The notes beneath the pieces were generated by a model. The model had not been told where the DNA came from. It worked only from the letters and a program-made list of their open reading frames with translations, and did not search any database. From Halorubrum sp. Boch-26 (GTDB taxonomy: Archaea > Halobacteriota > Halobacteria > Halobacteriales > Haloferacaceae): a DNA stretch of 64,000 bases. This document shows positions 1-8,844 of this stretch, one piece after another (within the stretch, counting starts at the first letter, position 1; each line of letters starts with the position of its first letter). The DNA is taken from assembly GCF_029889805.1 (NCBI RefSeq), contig NZ_JARANT010000001.1:1-64000 (forward strand). Reading direction: 5' to 3'. Position numbers and translations under genes: made by a program.

Positions 1-1
1 C

Positions 2-1255
2 TGCTGCGATGGCAGCGTCGTCTTCGACGTCAGCAAAAGAATCAACAACAGCAACCACAGCGACGGCAGCGACGGCGGCTCCGGCGACCCCGTCGAAGTG
101 CTCCACGGCTGGACCGGCGGCGACGGCGCCGCGGCGGCCGAGGCGCTAGAGGAGGCGTTCAACGAGGCCAACCCCGACGTCGGCCTCGAGATGAACCCCA
201 TCGGCGGCGGCGGTAACGAGAACCTCGACGCCGTCGTCGCGAACCGGCTCCAGAGCAGCGATCCGCCGGGAGCGTTCGCCAACTGGCCCGGCCCGAATCT
301 CCTCCGCTACGAGGGCGTCCTCGGCAGCGTTGACGACGTCTGGGAGGAGAACGGCTTCGAGGACGCGATGGTCGACGAAGCGATCGACCTCCACCAGCAG
401 GGCGGCAGCTACCGCGCCGTCCCCCTCGGCTCCCACCGTCTGAACTGCCTCTTCTACAACGTCTCCGTCGTCGAGGACGCGGGGATCGACGTCGACTCGC
501 TGAACAGCCCCTCGGCGCTCATCGACGCGTTCGACACGGTCGCCAGCGAGACCGACGCGACCCCGATGACCCACGCGATGTCCGGCACCTGGACGACGAC
601 GCAGCTGTGGGCCGCCGTGATGCTCGGCGAGAACGGCTATCAGCCGTACATGGACTTCATCGCGGGCGACGGCGACGAGGCGGCCGTGCGCTCGGCCTTC
701 GAGCGGACCGCGGAGATGCTGGAGAACTACATCAGCGACGACGCGGCCTCGATCGGCCTGACGGAGTCGAACCAGAAGATCATCAACGGTAACGCCGCCT
801 TCATCCACCAAGGCAACTGGGCGGCCGGCGCGTTCCGGAACGCCGAGGACTTCGAGTACGAGGACGACTGGGGCTTCAAGACGTTCCCCGGCACCGAAGG
901 GATGTACACGCTCCACTTCGACTCGTTCCTCTACCCGTCCGACAACCCGACTCCCGAGGCCTCGAAGACCTGGGAAGCGTTCGTCGGCAGCGAGGAGGCC
1001 CAGGTCGCGTTCAACCAGTTCAAGGGATCGATCCCGACCCGAACCGACGTGAGCATGGACGAGTTCGGTCCGTTCCTTCAGGAGACGGCCGAGGACTTCG
1101 CCAACGCGGAGTACCGGCCGCCGAACCTCCAGCACGGTCTCGGCGTCACCTCGGAGACGCGGACGGCGCTCAACGAGGTTATCTCCTCGGAGTTCACCGG
1201 CCCGTACAACGTCGACGCGGCGACCGAGGGCTTCTTGGACGCGGTGTCGAACTGA
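2..1255 (+). CDS. Sugar ABC transporter substrate-binding lipoprotein (5' partial)
   Basis: Extracellular solute-binding protein of a CUT1-type carbohydrate importer. The reading frame is open to the left window edge, so signal peptide and lipobox lie outside; 417 residues are visible. After a Ser/Asn/Gly/Asp-rich linker (about residues 10-28), typical of haloarchaeal lipoproteins, the mature domain begins with VEVLHGWTGG, the usual start of the sugar-binding fold. A GTG at 98 is internal to the domain and not a credible start. It is followed 10 bp later by two permease genes and then an ATPase, a complete importer. The ligand cannot be read from the sequence; haloarchaeal relatives include glucose-type systems, so a monosaccharide is an inference. 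Confidence 0.88.
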   Translation, partial: CCDGSVVFDVSKRINNSNHSDGSDGGSGDPVEVLHGWTGGDGAAAAEALEEAFNEANPDVGLEMNPIGGGGNENLDAVVANRLQSSDPPGAFANWPGPNLLRYEGVLGSVDDVWEENGFEDAMVDEAIDLHQQGGSYRAVPLGSHRLNCLFYNVSVVEDAGIDVDSLNSPSALIDAFDTVASETDATPMTHAMSGTWTTTQLWAAVMLGENGYQPYMDFIAGDGDEAAVRSAFERTAEMLENYISDDAASIGLTESNQKIINGNAAFIHQGNWAAGAFRNAEDFEYEDDWGFKTFPGTEGMYTLHFDSFLYPSDNPTPEASKTWEAFVGSEEAQVAFNQFKGSIPTRTDVSMDEFGPFLQETAEDFANAEYRPPNLQHGLGVTSETRTALNEVISSEFTGPYNVDAATEGFLDAVSN

Positions 1256-1265
1256 GCTCCACGCG

Positions 1266-2327
1266 ATGCTCGATTTTTATCGTCGATTGTACCGGACGAT
1301 CAGGCCCTCCTCGGGGGACGACGACGAGGCCCGCCCAGGCGACGCCGAGGTCCGTGCCGACGGCGGCGTCGTAAGCGACGGCGCCGCCGGGTCCGCGGCC
1401 GAACCGGAGCGGGACCTGGTGACTCGTATTAAGTCGGCGCTGGACCGTCGCTTCGGGAGCGACTTCATGGAGTCGTCCGTCTTCTGGCTCCCGCCGTTCC
1501 TGTTGATGGGACTGTTCGTTTACGGTGCGGTCATCTGGAACCTGCTGATCTCGCTGACTGACTACGAGCGCTTCGAGAACGCGCCTGACTACTCGAACCT
1601 CGACTTCGAGATGTACACCCGGGCGCTCGCGGACTCCGGTTTCATCGACGCCGCGATCAACACACTCATCCTGCTGATCGCGTTCACCGCCGGGACGCTC
1701 GCGGTCGGTCTCGTGCTGGCCATCCTGATCGACAGGGGAATCCGGTTCGAGAACACGTTCCGGACGATCTACCTCCTGCCGATGAGCCTCTCGTTCGTCG
1801 TGACGGCCCAGTTCTGGCTGTGGATCTACAACTACAACAACGGGATCGCCAACAGCCTCATCGGAACCGTCGGGCTCGGACCGGTGAGCTGGCTCGGTAA
1901 TCAGGACATCGTCCTCTACGCGATCATCTTCGCGTTGATGTGGCAGTTCTCGGGGTACGCGATGGTCGTGTACCTCGCCGGCCTCCGCGCGATCCCGACC
2001 GAACACTACGAGGCGGCCAAGGTCGACGGCGCGTCGACGCTGAAGATGTACTGGCGCGTGATCATTCCCCAGCTGAAGGGTGCGACGATCAGCGCCGCGG
2101 TCGTGCTAATGGTGTTCGGAATGAAGGCGTTCGACTTCCTCTACTCGCTGGTGGGGGGGTACCGACCGCCGAACGGCGCCGACATCCTAGCGACGAAGAT
2201 GGTGCGCGAGGCGTACGCAAATCTCAACTGGGCATACGGGTCGGCGATCGCCATCGTCCTGTTCGGGATGGCGCTCAGCGTCATCGGCCCCTACCTCGTG
2301 TACGAGTACCGGAGGGACAACTTATGA
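1266..2327 (+). CDS. Sugar ABC transporter permease (MalF/UgpA type)
   Basis: Inner-membrane subunit of the sugar importer, 353 residues. A charged cytoplasmic N-terminus (about 1-72) precedes six predicted membrane segments starting near residue 76. The coupling-helix EAA motif is clear around residue 245 (YEAAKVDGAS then RVIIPQLKG), which docks onto the ATPase. The ATG lies 10 bp after the binding-protein stop codon, and the stop overlaps the next start (ATGA), so the permeases are probably translationally coupled. Confidence 0.92.
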   Translation: MLDFYRRLYRTIRPSSGDDDEARPGDAEVRADGGVVSDGAAGSAAEPERDLVTRIKSALDRRFGSDFMESSVFWLPPFLLMGLFVYGAVIWNLLISLTDYERFENAPDYSNLDFEMYTRALADSGFIDAAINTLILLIAFTAGTLAVGLVLAILIDRGIRFENTFRTIYLLPMSLSFVVTAQFWLWIYNYNNGIANSLIGTVGLGPVSWLGNQDIVLYAIIFALMWQFSGYAMVVYLAGLRAIPTEHYEAAKVDGASTLKMYWRVIIPQLKGATISAAVVLMVFGMKAFDFLYSLVGGYRPPNGADILATKMVREAYANLNWAYGSAIAIVLFGMALSVIGPYLVYEYRRDNL

Positions 2328-3271
2328 GCGACACAGAACCTCGGACCGACGGCGGCGCAACGGCGACGACGACGGCGCGGCTTCGCCGGAAGATCGACCG
2401 GCTGACGGTCGAAGACGTCGGCCTGTACGTCGTTTTGACCCTCGCGGCCGCCTTTTACCTCGTCCCGATCGAATCCGGGCTGGTGACGTCGTTCAAGACC
2501 GGCACCGCGATCATCGAAACGGCACCGTTCGCCCCGCCCGGCCCGTCCGGGCTCACGTTCGAGAAGTGGCGGACGGCGATCGACGTCCTGTTGCGCGGCA
2601 TGGGGAACAGCCTGCTGTACGCCGTGCCCGCGACGGTGATATCGGCGTTCGTCGGGAGCATCACGGCGTACGGCCTGACGATTCCGACCTGGAAGAAATC
2701 GTACAAGGCGTTGGTGCTCATGCTCATCATCGCCGGGATCTTCATCCCGTACCAGGCCGTGCTGGTCCCGCTGACCCAGTTCTGGTCGCAGTGGGCCCAG
2801 CTCACCGAGGTGTTGTCGTTCGTCTGGGCGCTCGGGATCAACGACGACTACGTCGGTATCATCGAACTGGTGATCACCCACGTCGCCTACGGGATCCCCA
2901 TCTGTACGCTCCTGTTCCGGACGTACTACAAGACGATGAGCGACGAGATGATCGAGTCGGCCCGTCTCGACGGGGCGACGCTCCGGCGGGTGTACCGCCG
3001 GATCGTCCTCCCGCTCTCGGGACCGATGTTCGCCGTCGTGCTCATCTATCAGTTCACTCAGATCTGGAACGACCTCCTCTTCACGCTGGTGATCGTCTCC
3101 ACGGAGTCGAGCCCCGCGGCGCCCGTCGTGTTGATCCTGGCGGGCCTCGGGACCTCGATGGAGGGGCAGGACTTCGCGCTCCGGATGGCCGGAGCGTTCT
3201 TCGCGGCGCTGCCGACGCTGGCGGTGTACATCTTCTTCGGCGAGGAGTTCGCCGAGGGGGTGGCGGCGTGA
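2324..3271 (+). CDS. Sugar ABC transporter permease (MalG/UgpE type)
   Basis: Second permease subunit, 315 residues. I chose the ATG at 2324 because it overlaps the stop of the first permease (ATGA) and begins a normal MalG-type N-terminus; the frame is open further upstream, but that part is a shadow of the preceding gene. First membrane segment about residues 35-55; EAA loop around residue 205 (IESARLDGATLRRV then IVLPLSGP). A 96-bp gap with no gene separates it from the ATPase. Confidence 0.92.
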   Translation: MSDTEPRTDGGATATTTARLRRKIDRLTVEDVGLYVVLTLAAAFYLVPIESGLVTSFKTGTAIIETAPFAPPGPSGLTFEKWRTAIDVLLRGMGNSLLYAVPATVISAFVGSITAYGLTIPTWKKSYKALVLMLIIAGIFIPYQAVLVPLTQFWSQWAQLTEVLSFVWALGINDDYVGIIELVITHVAYGIPICTLLFRTYYKTMSDEMIESARLDGATLRRVYRRIVLPLSGPMFAVVLIYQFTQIWNDLLFTLVIVSTESSPAAPVVLILAGLGTSMEGQDFALRMAGAFFAALPTLAVYIFFGEEFAEGVAA

Positions 3272-3367
3272 CCCGCACGCCCGCCCCGGCCGGCGGCGGA
3301 GACCGTTCGGCAGGAGATTCGGCGCGGCGCACAAACGACCACTCGACACCGACCACAACTCAAAGAT

Positions 3368-4513
3368 ATGGCAACGCTTGAACTCGACTCGATAACGAAG
3401 ACGTTCCAGGACGGCGACGAGGAGATCGTCGCGGTCGACGATGTTTCGCTGTCGATCGACGACGGCGAGTTCCTCGTCGTCGTCGGTCCGTCCGGCTGCG
3501 GGAAGTCCACGACGCTCCGGATGATCGCCGGCCTCGAGACGATCACCGCCGGCACGCTCAGCATCGACGACCGCGTCGTCAACGACGTGAAATCCCAGGA
3601 CCGGGACATCGCGATGGTGTTCCAGTCGTACGCGCTCTACCCGCACATGAGCGTCCGACAGAACATGTCGTTCGGCCTCGAGGAGTCGACGGACCTCCCG
3701 GACGACGAGATCAACCGGATGGTGTCCGAGACGGGCGAGATGCTCGGTATCTCGGACCTGCTCGATCGGAAGCCGAGCGACCTCTCCGGCGGCCAGCAGC
3801 AGCGCGTCGCGCTCGGCCGGGCCATTGTCCGTGACCCCGAGGTGTTCCTGATGGACGAGCCGCTCAGCAACCTCGACGCGAAGCTCCGTGCGGAGATGCG
3901 CACCGAACTCCAGCGGCTCCAGAACGAGCTCGGCGTGACGACGGTGTACGTCACCCACGATCAGACCGAGGCGATGACGATGGGCGACCGGATCGCCATC
4001 CTCGACGGCGGCGAACTCCAGCAGATCGCGACGCCGCTGGAGTGCTACCACGAGCCGGCCAACCGGTTCGTCGCGAGCTTCCTCGGCGAGCCGTCGATGA
4101 ACTTCTTCGACGTGACGCTCGACGGCGATCGCCTCGTCGGCGAGCCCTTCGAGTACCCGATCGACGAGGAGACCCGGTCGGACCTCGGCGGCGTGACCGA
4201 CCTCGTCCTCGGGATCCGTCCCGAGGCGGTGGAGCTCGTCGACGGCGGGGGCGCCCACGAGTTCGAGACGACCGTCGACGTCGTCGAGCCGATGGGCGAC
4301 GAGAACACGGTGTACCTCCACTTCGACCCCGACGCGGACCCCGAGACCGCGGCGACGCTCGTCGCGACGATCGACGGGTTCAATCGCGTCAGCGAGGGCG
4401 ACGCGGTGACCGCGCGGATTCCGGAGGACGCGATCCACCTCTTCGACCGAGCCACGGGCGAGGCGCTCCACAACCGGTCGATGGCGGACGCGGCCGAGCA
4501 GATCGACCTCTAA
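3368..4513 (+). CDS. Sugar ABC transporter ATP-binding protein (MalK/UgpC type)
   Basis: ATPase energising the adjacent sugar permeases, 381 residues. Walker A GPSGCGKST lies near residue 40, a Q-loop (MVFQSYALYPHM) near 80, signature LSGGQQQRVALGRA near 139, Walker B VFLMDEP near 160 and the switch histidine in VTHDQ near 197. From about residue 235 to the end is the MalK-type C-terminal regulatory region (OB/TOBE fold), which distinguishes CUT1 ATPases from minimal ones. It closes the operon. Confidence 0.94.
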   Translation: MATLELDSITKTFQDGDEEIVAVDDVSLSIDDGEFLVVVGPSGCGKSTTLRMIAGLETITAGTLSIDDRVVNDVKSQDRDIAMVFQSYALYPHMSVRQNMSFGLEESTDLPDDEINRMVSETGEMLGISDLLDRKPSDLSGGQQQRVALGRAIVRDPEVFLMDEPLSNLDAKLRAEMRTELQRLQNELGVTTVYVTHDQTEAMTMGDRIAILDGGELQQIATPLECYHEPANRFVASFLGEPSMNFFDVTLDGDRLVGEPFEYPIDEETRSDLGGVTDLVLGIRPEAVELVDGGGAHEFETTVDVVEPMGDENTVYLHFDPDADPETAATLVATIDGFNRVSEGDAVTARIPEDAIHLFDRATGEALHNRSMADAAEQIDL

Positions 4514-4562
4514 ATCCCCGCTCGTCGTCGCCGGTCCGTCTCGTCTCCTCTCTTCTTGCCGC

Positions 4563-5243
4563 TCACCAGTACCGCGTCCGGTCGACGCCCTCCGCGAGCA
4601 GGGCCGCGGCGGCGACGTGGGCGTAGGCGCCCCACGCGAGCGCGAGGAGCGCCGCCACGCTTCTCGCGGCCGTCGCCGCGAGCGCGGTCCACGCGACGAC
4701 GACGAGGACGGTCGCGCCCACCCACGCGAGGAAGTACGAACTCGAGGCCGTCCCGCGGAGGGCGTCTCGCCGGAGTCCGGCGCGGAGCCCCTCCCGTACG
4801 CTCGCGGCAGCCGCCGACGGGAAGAGGTACGCACAGACGACCGTGACGAGCAGCGCGACGGTCGCGAGCGTCGCGAGCGTCACGCCGCCCAACGCGCCCG
4901 GGGCCGTCCCCCTCGCCACGACGTAGCTAACGGCGACGACGGTGACGACCGCGGGCGAGAGGTAAACGGCGCCGACGCCGAGCAGGCGGGCGGCGAGCCG
5001 CGTCGTGGCAGCCGACGCGACGGGCCCGAACCCCTCGCCCGCGAGGACGCCGCCGACGAGGCCGAGAAACGCGACGAGCGGGCCGACGGCGAGCAGGAGA
5101 GGGGCCAGCAGAGCCCAGTCCGGCCAGAGCCCCGCCGCCGTTCGGAGCAACGCGCCGCCGAGCAGCAGCGCCGCGAGGCACTTCGCCGTACCGTTCCGCC
5201 GCGCTCGATCGGCGAACGGGTACCGGAGGGCATCGAGGAACAT
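4563..5243 (-). CDS. Polytopic membrane protein, DUF4013-like
   Basis: 226-residue integral membrane protein of unknown function. The N-terminal FLDALRYPF followed by several long Ala/Leu/Val membrane segments (about six) resembles the haloarchaeal DUF4013 family. I chose the ATG at 5243 because the DUF4013-like motif starts there; the frame continues upstream but with Arg/Ser/Pro-rich composition. It lies downstream of the SHOCT and DUF192 genes on the same strand, 154 bp after the SHOCT gene. Confidence 0.7.
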   Translation of the reverse strand: MFLDALRYPFADRARRNGTAKCLAALLLGGALLRTAAGLWPDWALLAPLLLAVGPLVAFLGLVGGVLAGEGFGPVASAATTRLAARLLGVGAVYLSPAVVTVVAVSYVVARGTAPGALGGVTLATLATVALLVTVVCAYLFPSAAAASVREGLRAGLRRDALRGTASSSYFLAWVGATVLVVVAWTALAATAARSVAALLALAWGAYAHVAAAALLAEGVDRTRYW

Positions 5244-5397
5244 CACTCGCCCTCCGTCCGCTCGACGGCGGCGCATCTCTGTCGCTCGTCGGCGCCGCGT
5301 CCCGACCGGCCGGCCGTCGATATCGACGCGTCCGATCGCGTCGGCGCCGGCTCGCGGTCCGGTGTCGGTCGCGCCCGCCGCGGGAGACGCCGGTCGG

Positions 5398-5808
5398 TCA
5401 CTCTCGGAGCCGTTCGACTTCGCGCCGGACCCCCTCGCGGACCCGGTCGGCGACGTCGTCGCCGGCCCGGTCGACGGTCTCGGCGTCCTCGGTCTCCAGC
5501 AGGCGGTCGAGCTTCCGCTCGAACTCCCGCTCGTCGATCTCGCCGCGCGCGTAGCGCTCACGGAGGGCGTCGAGCGCGGGGTCGGCGTCAGAGCTCTCGC
5601 CACCGCCGTCTCGGTCCGGGAGAGGTCGCGTCAGCGTGTGGAGCACGGGGAGGGCGACGAACAGCCCGAAGAACCAGACCAGCGGGAGGGTCCACCAGAG
5701 CCCGGTGACGAGCGGGGCGGCGACGCCGCCGCCGAGAACGAGGAGCGCGAACACCCGCCGCCAGCGGTGGCGGAGGTTCCACGCGATCCGTGCGGGGAGC
5801 CCGGTCAT
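5398..5808 (-). CDS. SHOCT-domain small membrane protein
   Basis: 136 residues. Two adjacent hydrophobic segments (about residues 19-55) are followed by a short C-terminal domain of SHOCT type around residues 80-108 (LRERYARGEIDEREFERKL), then an acidic/basic charged tail. Such proteins are common in haloarchaea and probably act in membrane-associated oligomerisation; no enzymatic role is visible. It lies between a DUF192 gene upstream (81 bp) and a DUF4013-like gene downstream. Confidence 0.8.
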   Translation of the reverse strand: MTGLPARIAWNLRHRWRRVFALLVLGGGVAAPLVTGLWWTLPLVWFFGLFVALPVLHTLTRPLPDRDGGGESSDADPALDALRERYARGEIDEREFERKLDRLLETEDAETVDRAGDDVADRVREGVRREVERLRE

Positions 5809-5889
5809 GCTCGGCTCGACGCCTGCGAGGGGGAAATCGGTTTCGTCGCGGGGCGGCCGGGGGCTCTCGGCCGCCGCGCGCTCGGGCCT

Positions 5890-6369
5890 TCATCCGAGAT
5901 CGACGACGATCCGGTCGCCCGGCTCGACGCCGTTGCGCTCGCTCCATCCCTGCGGCACTTCGAGGACGTACCGCCCGCTGCCGCGGTGGCGCGTGTACGG
6001 AGGCGACTCCACCTCCGCCTCGTGGACCGTCGTGACCGTCCCGTTCGGGGCGACGAAGACGATGTCGAGCGCGAACGCCATGTCCCGCATCACGTAGGCG
6101 CGCTCGCCGGCGTCCGCGTGGACGAACAGCATCCCCTCGCCCTCGTTGAGTTCCTCGGTCGCGGAGAGCCCGACGTACCGCTTCACGAACCCGTCGGCGA
6201 CGCGGGCCTTCACCGTCGCGAGCGACTCGTCGGTGTCGCCGTCGACGGCCTCGACGGTCGTCGTCTCGTAGCCGGCGATCAGGAGGGCCGGGTTCGTCGC
6301 GGCGACCGCGACGGCGACGAGGACGAGCAGCGCGAGGCCGGCGGCGACCGCGACGAGACGACGGTTCAC
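5890..6369 (-). CDS. DUF192 family secreted/membrane-anchored protein
   Basis: 159 residues. The N-terminal hydrophobic stretch (about 5-24) is a signal peptide or anchor, so the domain faces outside. The rest is a DUF192 domain: FVKRYVGLSATEELNEGEGM, then AYVMRDMAFALDIVFV and VLEVPQGWSERNGVEPGD match the conserved blocks (the Met-rich and Asp/Ile-Val-Phe signatures). Function of the family is unknown; some members lie near secretion or cell-wall genes. First gene of a three-gene minus-strand cluster. Confidence 0.85.
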   Translation of the reverse strand: MNRRLVAVAAGLALLVLVAVAVAATNPALLIAGYETTTVEAVDGDTDESLATVKARVADGFVKRYVGLSATEELNEGEGMLFVHADAGERAYVMRDMAFALDIVFVAPNGTVTTVHEAEVESPPYTRHRGSGRYVLEVPQGWSERNGVEPGDRIVVDLG

Positions 6370-6430
6370 GGGCGATCGTCGCGCCGGAGAAAGAAACCGT
6401 TTTCCGCTCCGGGCGGGTTCAAGCGGGTGA

Positions 6431-6504
6431 GGGCTCGTGGTCTAGCTGGTTATGACGCGGCCTTTACAAGGCTGAGATCGGCGGTTCGAACCCGCCCGAG
6501 CCCA
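6431..6504 (+). tRNA. tRNA-Val (anticodon UAC)
   Basis: A 74-nt cloverleaf is readable: acceptor GGGCTCG pairing with CGAGCCC, D arm GTCTAGCTGGTTATGAC, anticodon stem CGGCC/GGCTG with loop TTTACAA (anticodon TAC, reads GUA), T arm GGCGG-TTCGAAC-CCGCC, discriminator A. CCA is not encoded. A near-identical copy of its last 22 nt lies 108 bp downstream. Confidence 0.95.
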
Positions 6505-6613
6505 TACCTGCGGCGAACGAACAGTGAGCCGCAGGTATGGAGCGGGTTCGAAGCAGGGAACGGAGCGAGCGAAGCGAACGGAGTGAGTGAGGTTCGAACC
6601 CCCCCGAGCCCAT
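6503..6613 (+). repeat. tRNA-Val 3'-end duplication with hairpin (possible attachment-site relic)
   Basis: Positions 6591-6613 repeat 6483-6505 (T-loop to discriminator plus T) with one mismatch in 23 nt. Between the copies a perfect 12-bp inverted repeat (CATACCTGCGGC at 6503-6514 and its complement at 6528-6539) could form a terminator-like hairpin. A duplicated tRNA 3' end is the classic footprint of tyrosine-recombinase integration, but no integrase or cargo remains in the 85 bp between. Confidence 0.7.
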
Positions 6614-6622
6614 TTCCCGCCG

Positions 6623-7552
6623 TCAGCCCAGATGGCCGAAGTACCAGTCGCCGCCGTACCGGACGAGCGGCGCGGCCTCGTCGCCGCCGGTCGAGAGCCG
6701 CTTTCGGAGGTCACTGAACGGCTCCGAATACGGTTCACACTCGGCGTACGTCCCGTCGATCGCCCGCTCCACGATCTCCCGTTGGTCGGTCGGAAGCGAG
6801 TCGAGAACGACGCCGCGTCGCTCGCCGACGTATTCTCTGAACTCGCTCGGTGAGGTCGCGACGAGTTCGGCGGCGACGGTCGTGCTCGCGATCGCGACCG
6901 TTCGTCGCTCCTCGAAGGTCAATCGGAGCGGTACCCCGTCCCATTCCAGATACCGCGTGTCCGTTCCCGGGATAAACGCGGACCGGTCCCGTGCTCCGAC
7001 CTCCTCGTACGCGAACACGACCGAGAACGACGTGTAATGCGGCGCGTGAATGAGTCCCGCGTTCCCGATCGCGCCGCGGAGCGACTCGCGGTCGTGAGCG
7101 GGTAGCTCCGCGAACGAGCGGACCGCCTCGCGGTCGAAGAACACGGGATAGTCGGCATCGATCTCGACCGCGTACTCGTAGCCGGTCGTCCGAACGCGGT
7201 CGTGGTCGGTCGTCTCGAGACGGTAGTAGCGCGGTTCGGGCCCCGTGACGACGAACTCCGACCGTGGATCGGGGCGGTAGTACCCGCGGGCCGTCGCTTC
7301 GCCGGGCTCGGTTTCCAGCGCGTCCGCGACGGTGACCCGCGTCGCGTGCGGCAGCGCGTCGAGCGGGCTGCTGAACTCGTTGGAGACGCCGGTCGCGGTC
7401 GCGTCGTCCAGGTCGAGGGTCCCCTCGTCCGAGCCCGGACAGCGGTCCGACCGGGAGGTCGGCGAGAGACACCCCGAGAGCGCGGCGACGCCGACGCCGC
7501 CGATCGCCCGCAGCGCTCGTCGGCGAGTGCTGTCGCGTGGAGGGCACGCCAT
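6623..7552 (-). CDS. Haloarchaeal lipoprotein of unknown function
   Basis: 309 residues. Arginine-rich N-terminus (STRRRALRAIGG) and lipobox ALSGC put it on the outer face as a probable Tat-exported lipoprotein. I chose the ATG at 7552 because it starts directly before this signal peptide and has a TATA-like GATATATC about 28 bp upstream (leaderless). The body (about 35-309) is an alpha/beta domain with many Tyr/Phe and acidic residues; I recognise no enzyme family. Confidence 0.75.
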   Translation of the reverse strand: MACPPRDSTRRRALRAIGGVGVAALSGCLSPTSRSDRCPGSDEGTLDLDDATATGVSNEFSSPLDALPHATRVTVADALETEPGEATARGYYRPDPRSEFVVTGPEPRYYRLETTDHDRVRTTGYEYAVEIDADYPVFFDREAVRSFAELPAHDRESLRGAIGNAGLIHAPHYTSFSVVFAYEEVGARDRSAFIPGTDTRYLEWDGVPLRLTFEERRTVAIASTTVAAELVATSPSEFREYVGERRGVVLDSLPTDQREIVERAIDGTYAECEPYSEPFSDLRKRLSTGGDEAAPLVRYGGDWYFGHLG

Positions 7553-7704
7553 AGCGACAGGTCGTCGCTCCACCGTGATATATCGGGCGTATATCTCCGC
7601 CCTCTCGCACGCGACGAGCGGGCGATTTCCACGGCGGACGTCTCCGCTCCGATCGGCGGGCATCGTGGTCACCTATTTGGTCCCCACGGAGCCAACGCTC
7701 TCGT

Positions 7705-8787
7705 ATGAACGGGATCGAAGTCTCCCTCCGCCTGACGGCCGGGGCCCTGCTCATCCTGGCGAACGGGTTCTTCGTCGCCATCGAGTTCGCCCTGACTCGC
7801 GTCCGGCAGTACCCGAAGTCGGCGTTCGACGCGCCCGGGCTCCGGCGCGCGTGGGAGATGACGCAGAATCTGGAGATCTACCTCACGAGCTGTCAGGTCG
7901 GTATCTCGGCGACGAGCATCGCGGTCGGGATCGTCGCGGAGCCGGCGCTCGCGTCGCTGATCGAGCCGCTGTTCGCGAACACGGCGCTCGCGTCGGTCGG
8001 CGTCGGCGCGGTCGTCGGCTTCGTGATCATCAACCTGCTCCACCTCACGCACGGCGAGCAGACCCCGACGTACCTCGGCGTCGAGCGCACGAAGTTCGTC
8101 GCCCGGTACGGCGCGACGCCGCTCTACTGGTTCGCGAAGCTGCTGTACCCGGTCATCGTCGTCGGCGACGCGGTCGCCAAGTGGACGCTCCGCCGCTTCG
8201 GCGTCGAGATGACGGGGGCGTGGCTCGAGACGGAGACCGACCGCGTCGAGTCGCGCGCGGAGCTACGGAACCGGCTCGGCTCGCTCCTCTCCCGCAGCGA
8301 CCTCACCGTCGAACGACGCGAGGAGGTCCTCAACGCCCTCACGATCGGCGAGATCACGGTCGATAAGGTCATGACGCCCCGCGAGGAGGTCGTCTTCCTC
8401 TCGACGACGGCGGGCGTGGCGGAGAACCTCGACCGGATCGGCGGCAGCCCGCACACGCGGTTCCCGCTGGTCGACGACGACCTCGCCGATCCGGACGGCT
8501 TCCTCGGGATCGTCTACGTCCCGTCCGTCGTCGAGCGGATCGACGCGCTCCGCGAGGGCGCGGCCGCGTTCGAGGATCTGGCCGCCCCGCCGATGACGCT
8601 CGACCCCGGGGTGCACATCAGCGAGGCCGTCGACCGGTTTCAGGACGCCAGCCAAGAGCTCGCGCTCGTCGTCGACGACGGGCGCGTCGTCGGACTGATC
8701 ACGGCGACGGACGCGCTGGAGGCGGTCGTCGGCGAGATCGAAGACCCCCTCGACATCGCGCTCGACGACCGGCCGAAGTCGGCGTGA
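7705..8787 (+). CDS. CNNM/CorC-type transporter (DUF21 plus CBS pair)
   Basis: 360 residues. N-terminal DUF21/CNNM transmembrane domain (about 1-170) with the conserved ILANGFFVAIEFALTRVR segment and later HGEQTPTYLGVER, followed by two CBS repeats (about 185-345; VMTPREEV and PPMTLDPGV mark their starts). The family handles magnesium/cobalt efflux or divalent-cation regulation. It is shorter than bacterial homologues because it lacks the CorC_HlyC transporter-associated C-terminal domain. A TATA-like CCTATTTGG lies about 30 bp before the ATG. Confidence 0.88.
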   Translation: MNGIEVSLRLTAGALLILANGFFVAIEFALTRVRQYPKSAFDAPGLRRAWEMTQNLEIYLTSCQVGISATSIAVGIVAEPALASLIEPLFANTALASVGVGAVVGFVIINLLHLTHGEQTPTYLGVERTKFVARYGATPLYWFAKLLYPVIVVGDAVAKWTLRRFGVEMTGAWLETETDRVESRAELRNRLGSLLSRSDLTVERREEVLNALTIGEITVDKVMTPREEVVFLSTTAGVAENLDRIGGSPHTRFPLVDDDLADPDGFLGIVYVPSVVERIDALREGAAAFEDLAAPPMTLDPGVHISEAVDRFQDASQELALVVDDGRVVGLITATDALEAVVGEIEDPLDIALDDRPKSA

Positions 8788-8844
8788 GATTCCGCTTAGC
8801 CGTCGGAGGCGTGAGGCTCGGGGCGTCGCGAGCGTTTCCCGCGC

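Noticed and set aside
2291-4834. 847-codon minus-strand open frame opposite the sugar permease and ATPase genes
   Set aside because: Arg/Glu/His-rich shadow of high-GC genes on the plus strand; no domain and no plausible composition.
4617-5708. 363-codon plus-strand frame
   Set aside because: Low-complexity Arg/Glu sequence opposite the DUF4013-like and SHOCT genes.
5005-6717. 570-codon plus-strand frame across several minus-strand genes and the tRNA
   Set aside because: Spans three convincing minus-strand genes and a tRNA; its composition is Arg/Pro-rich shadow.
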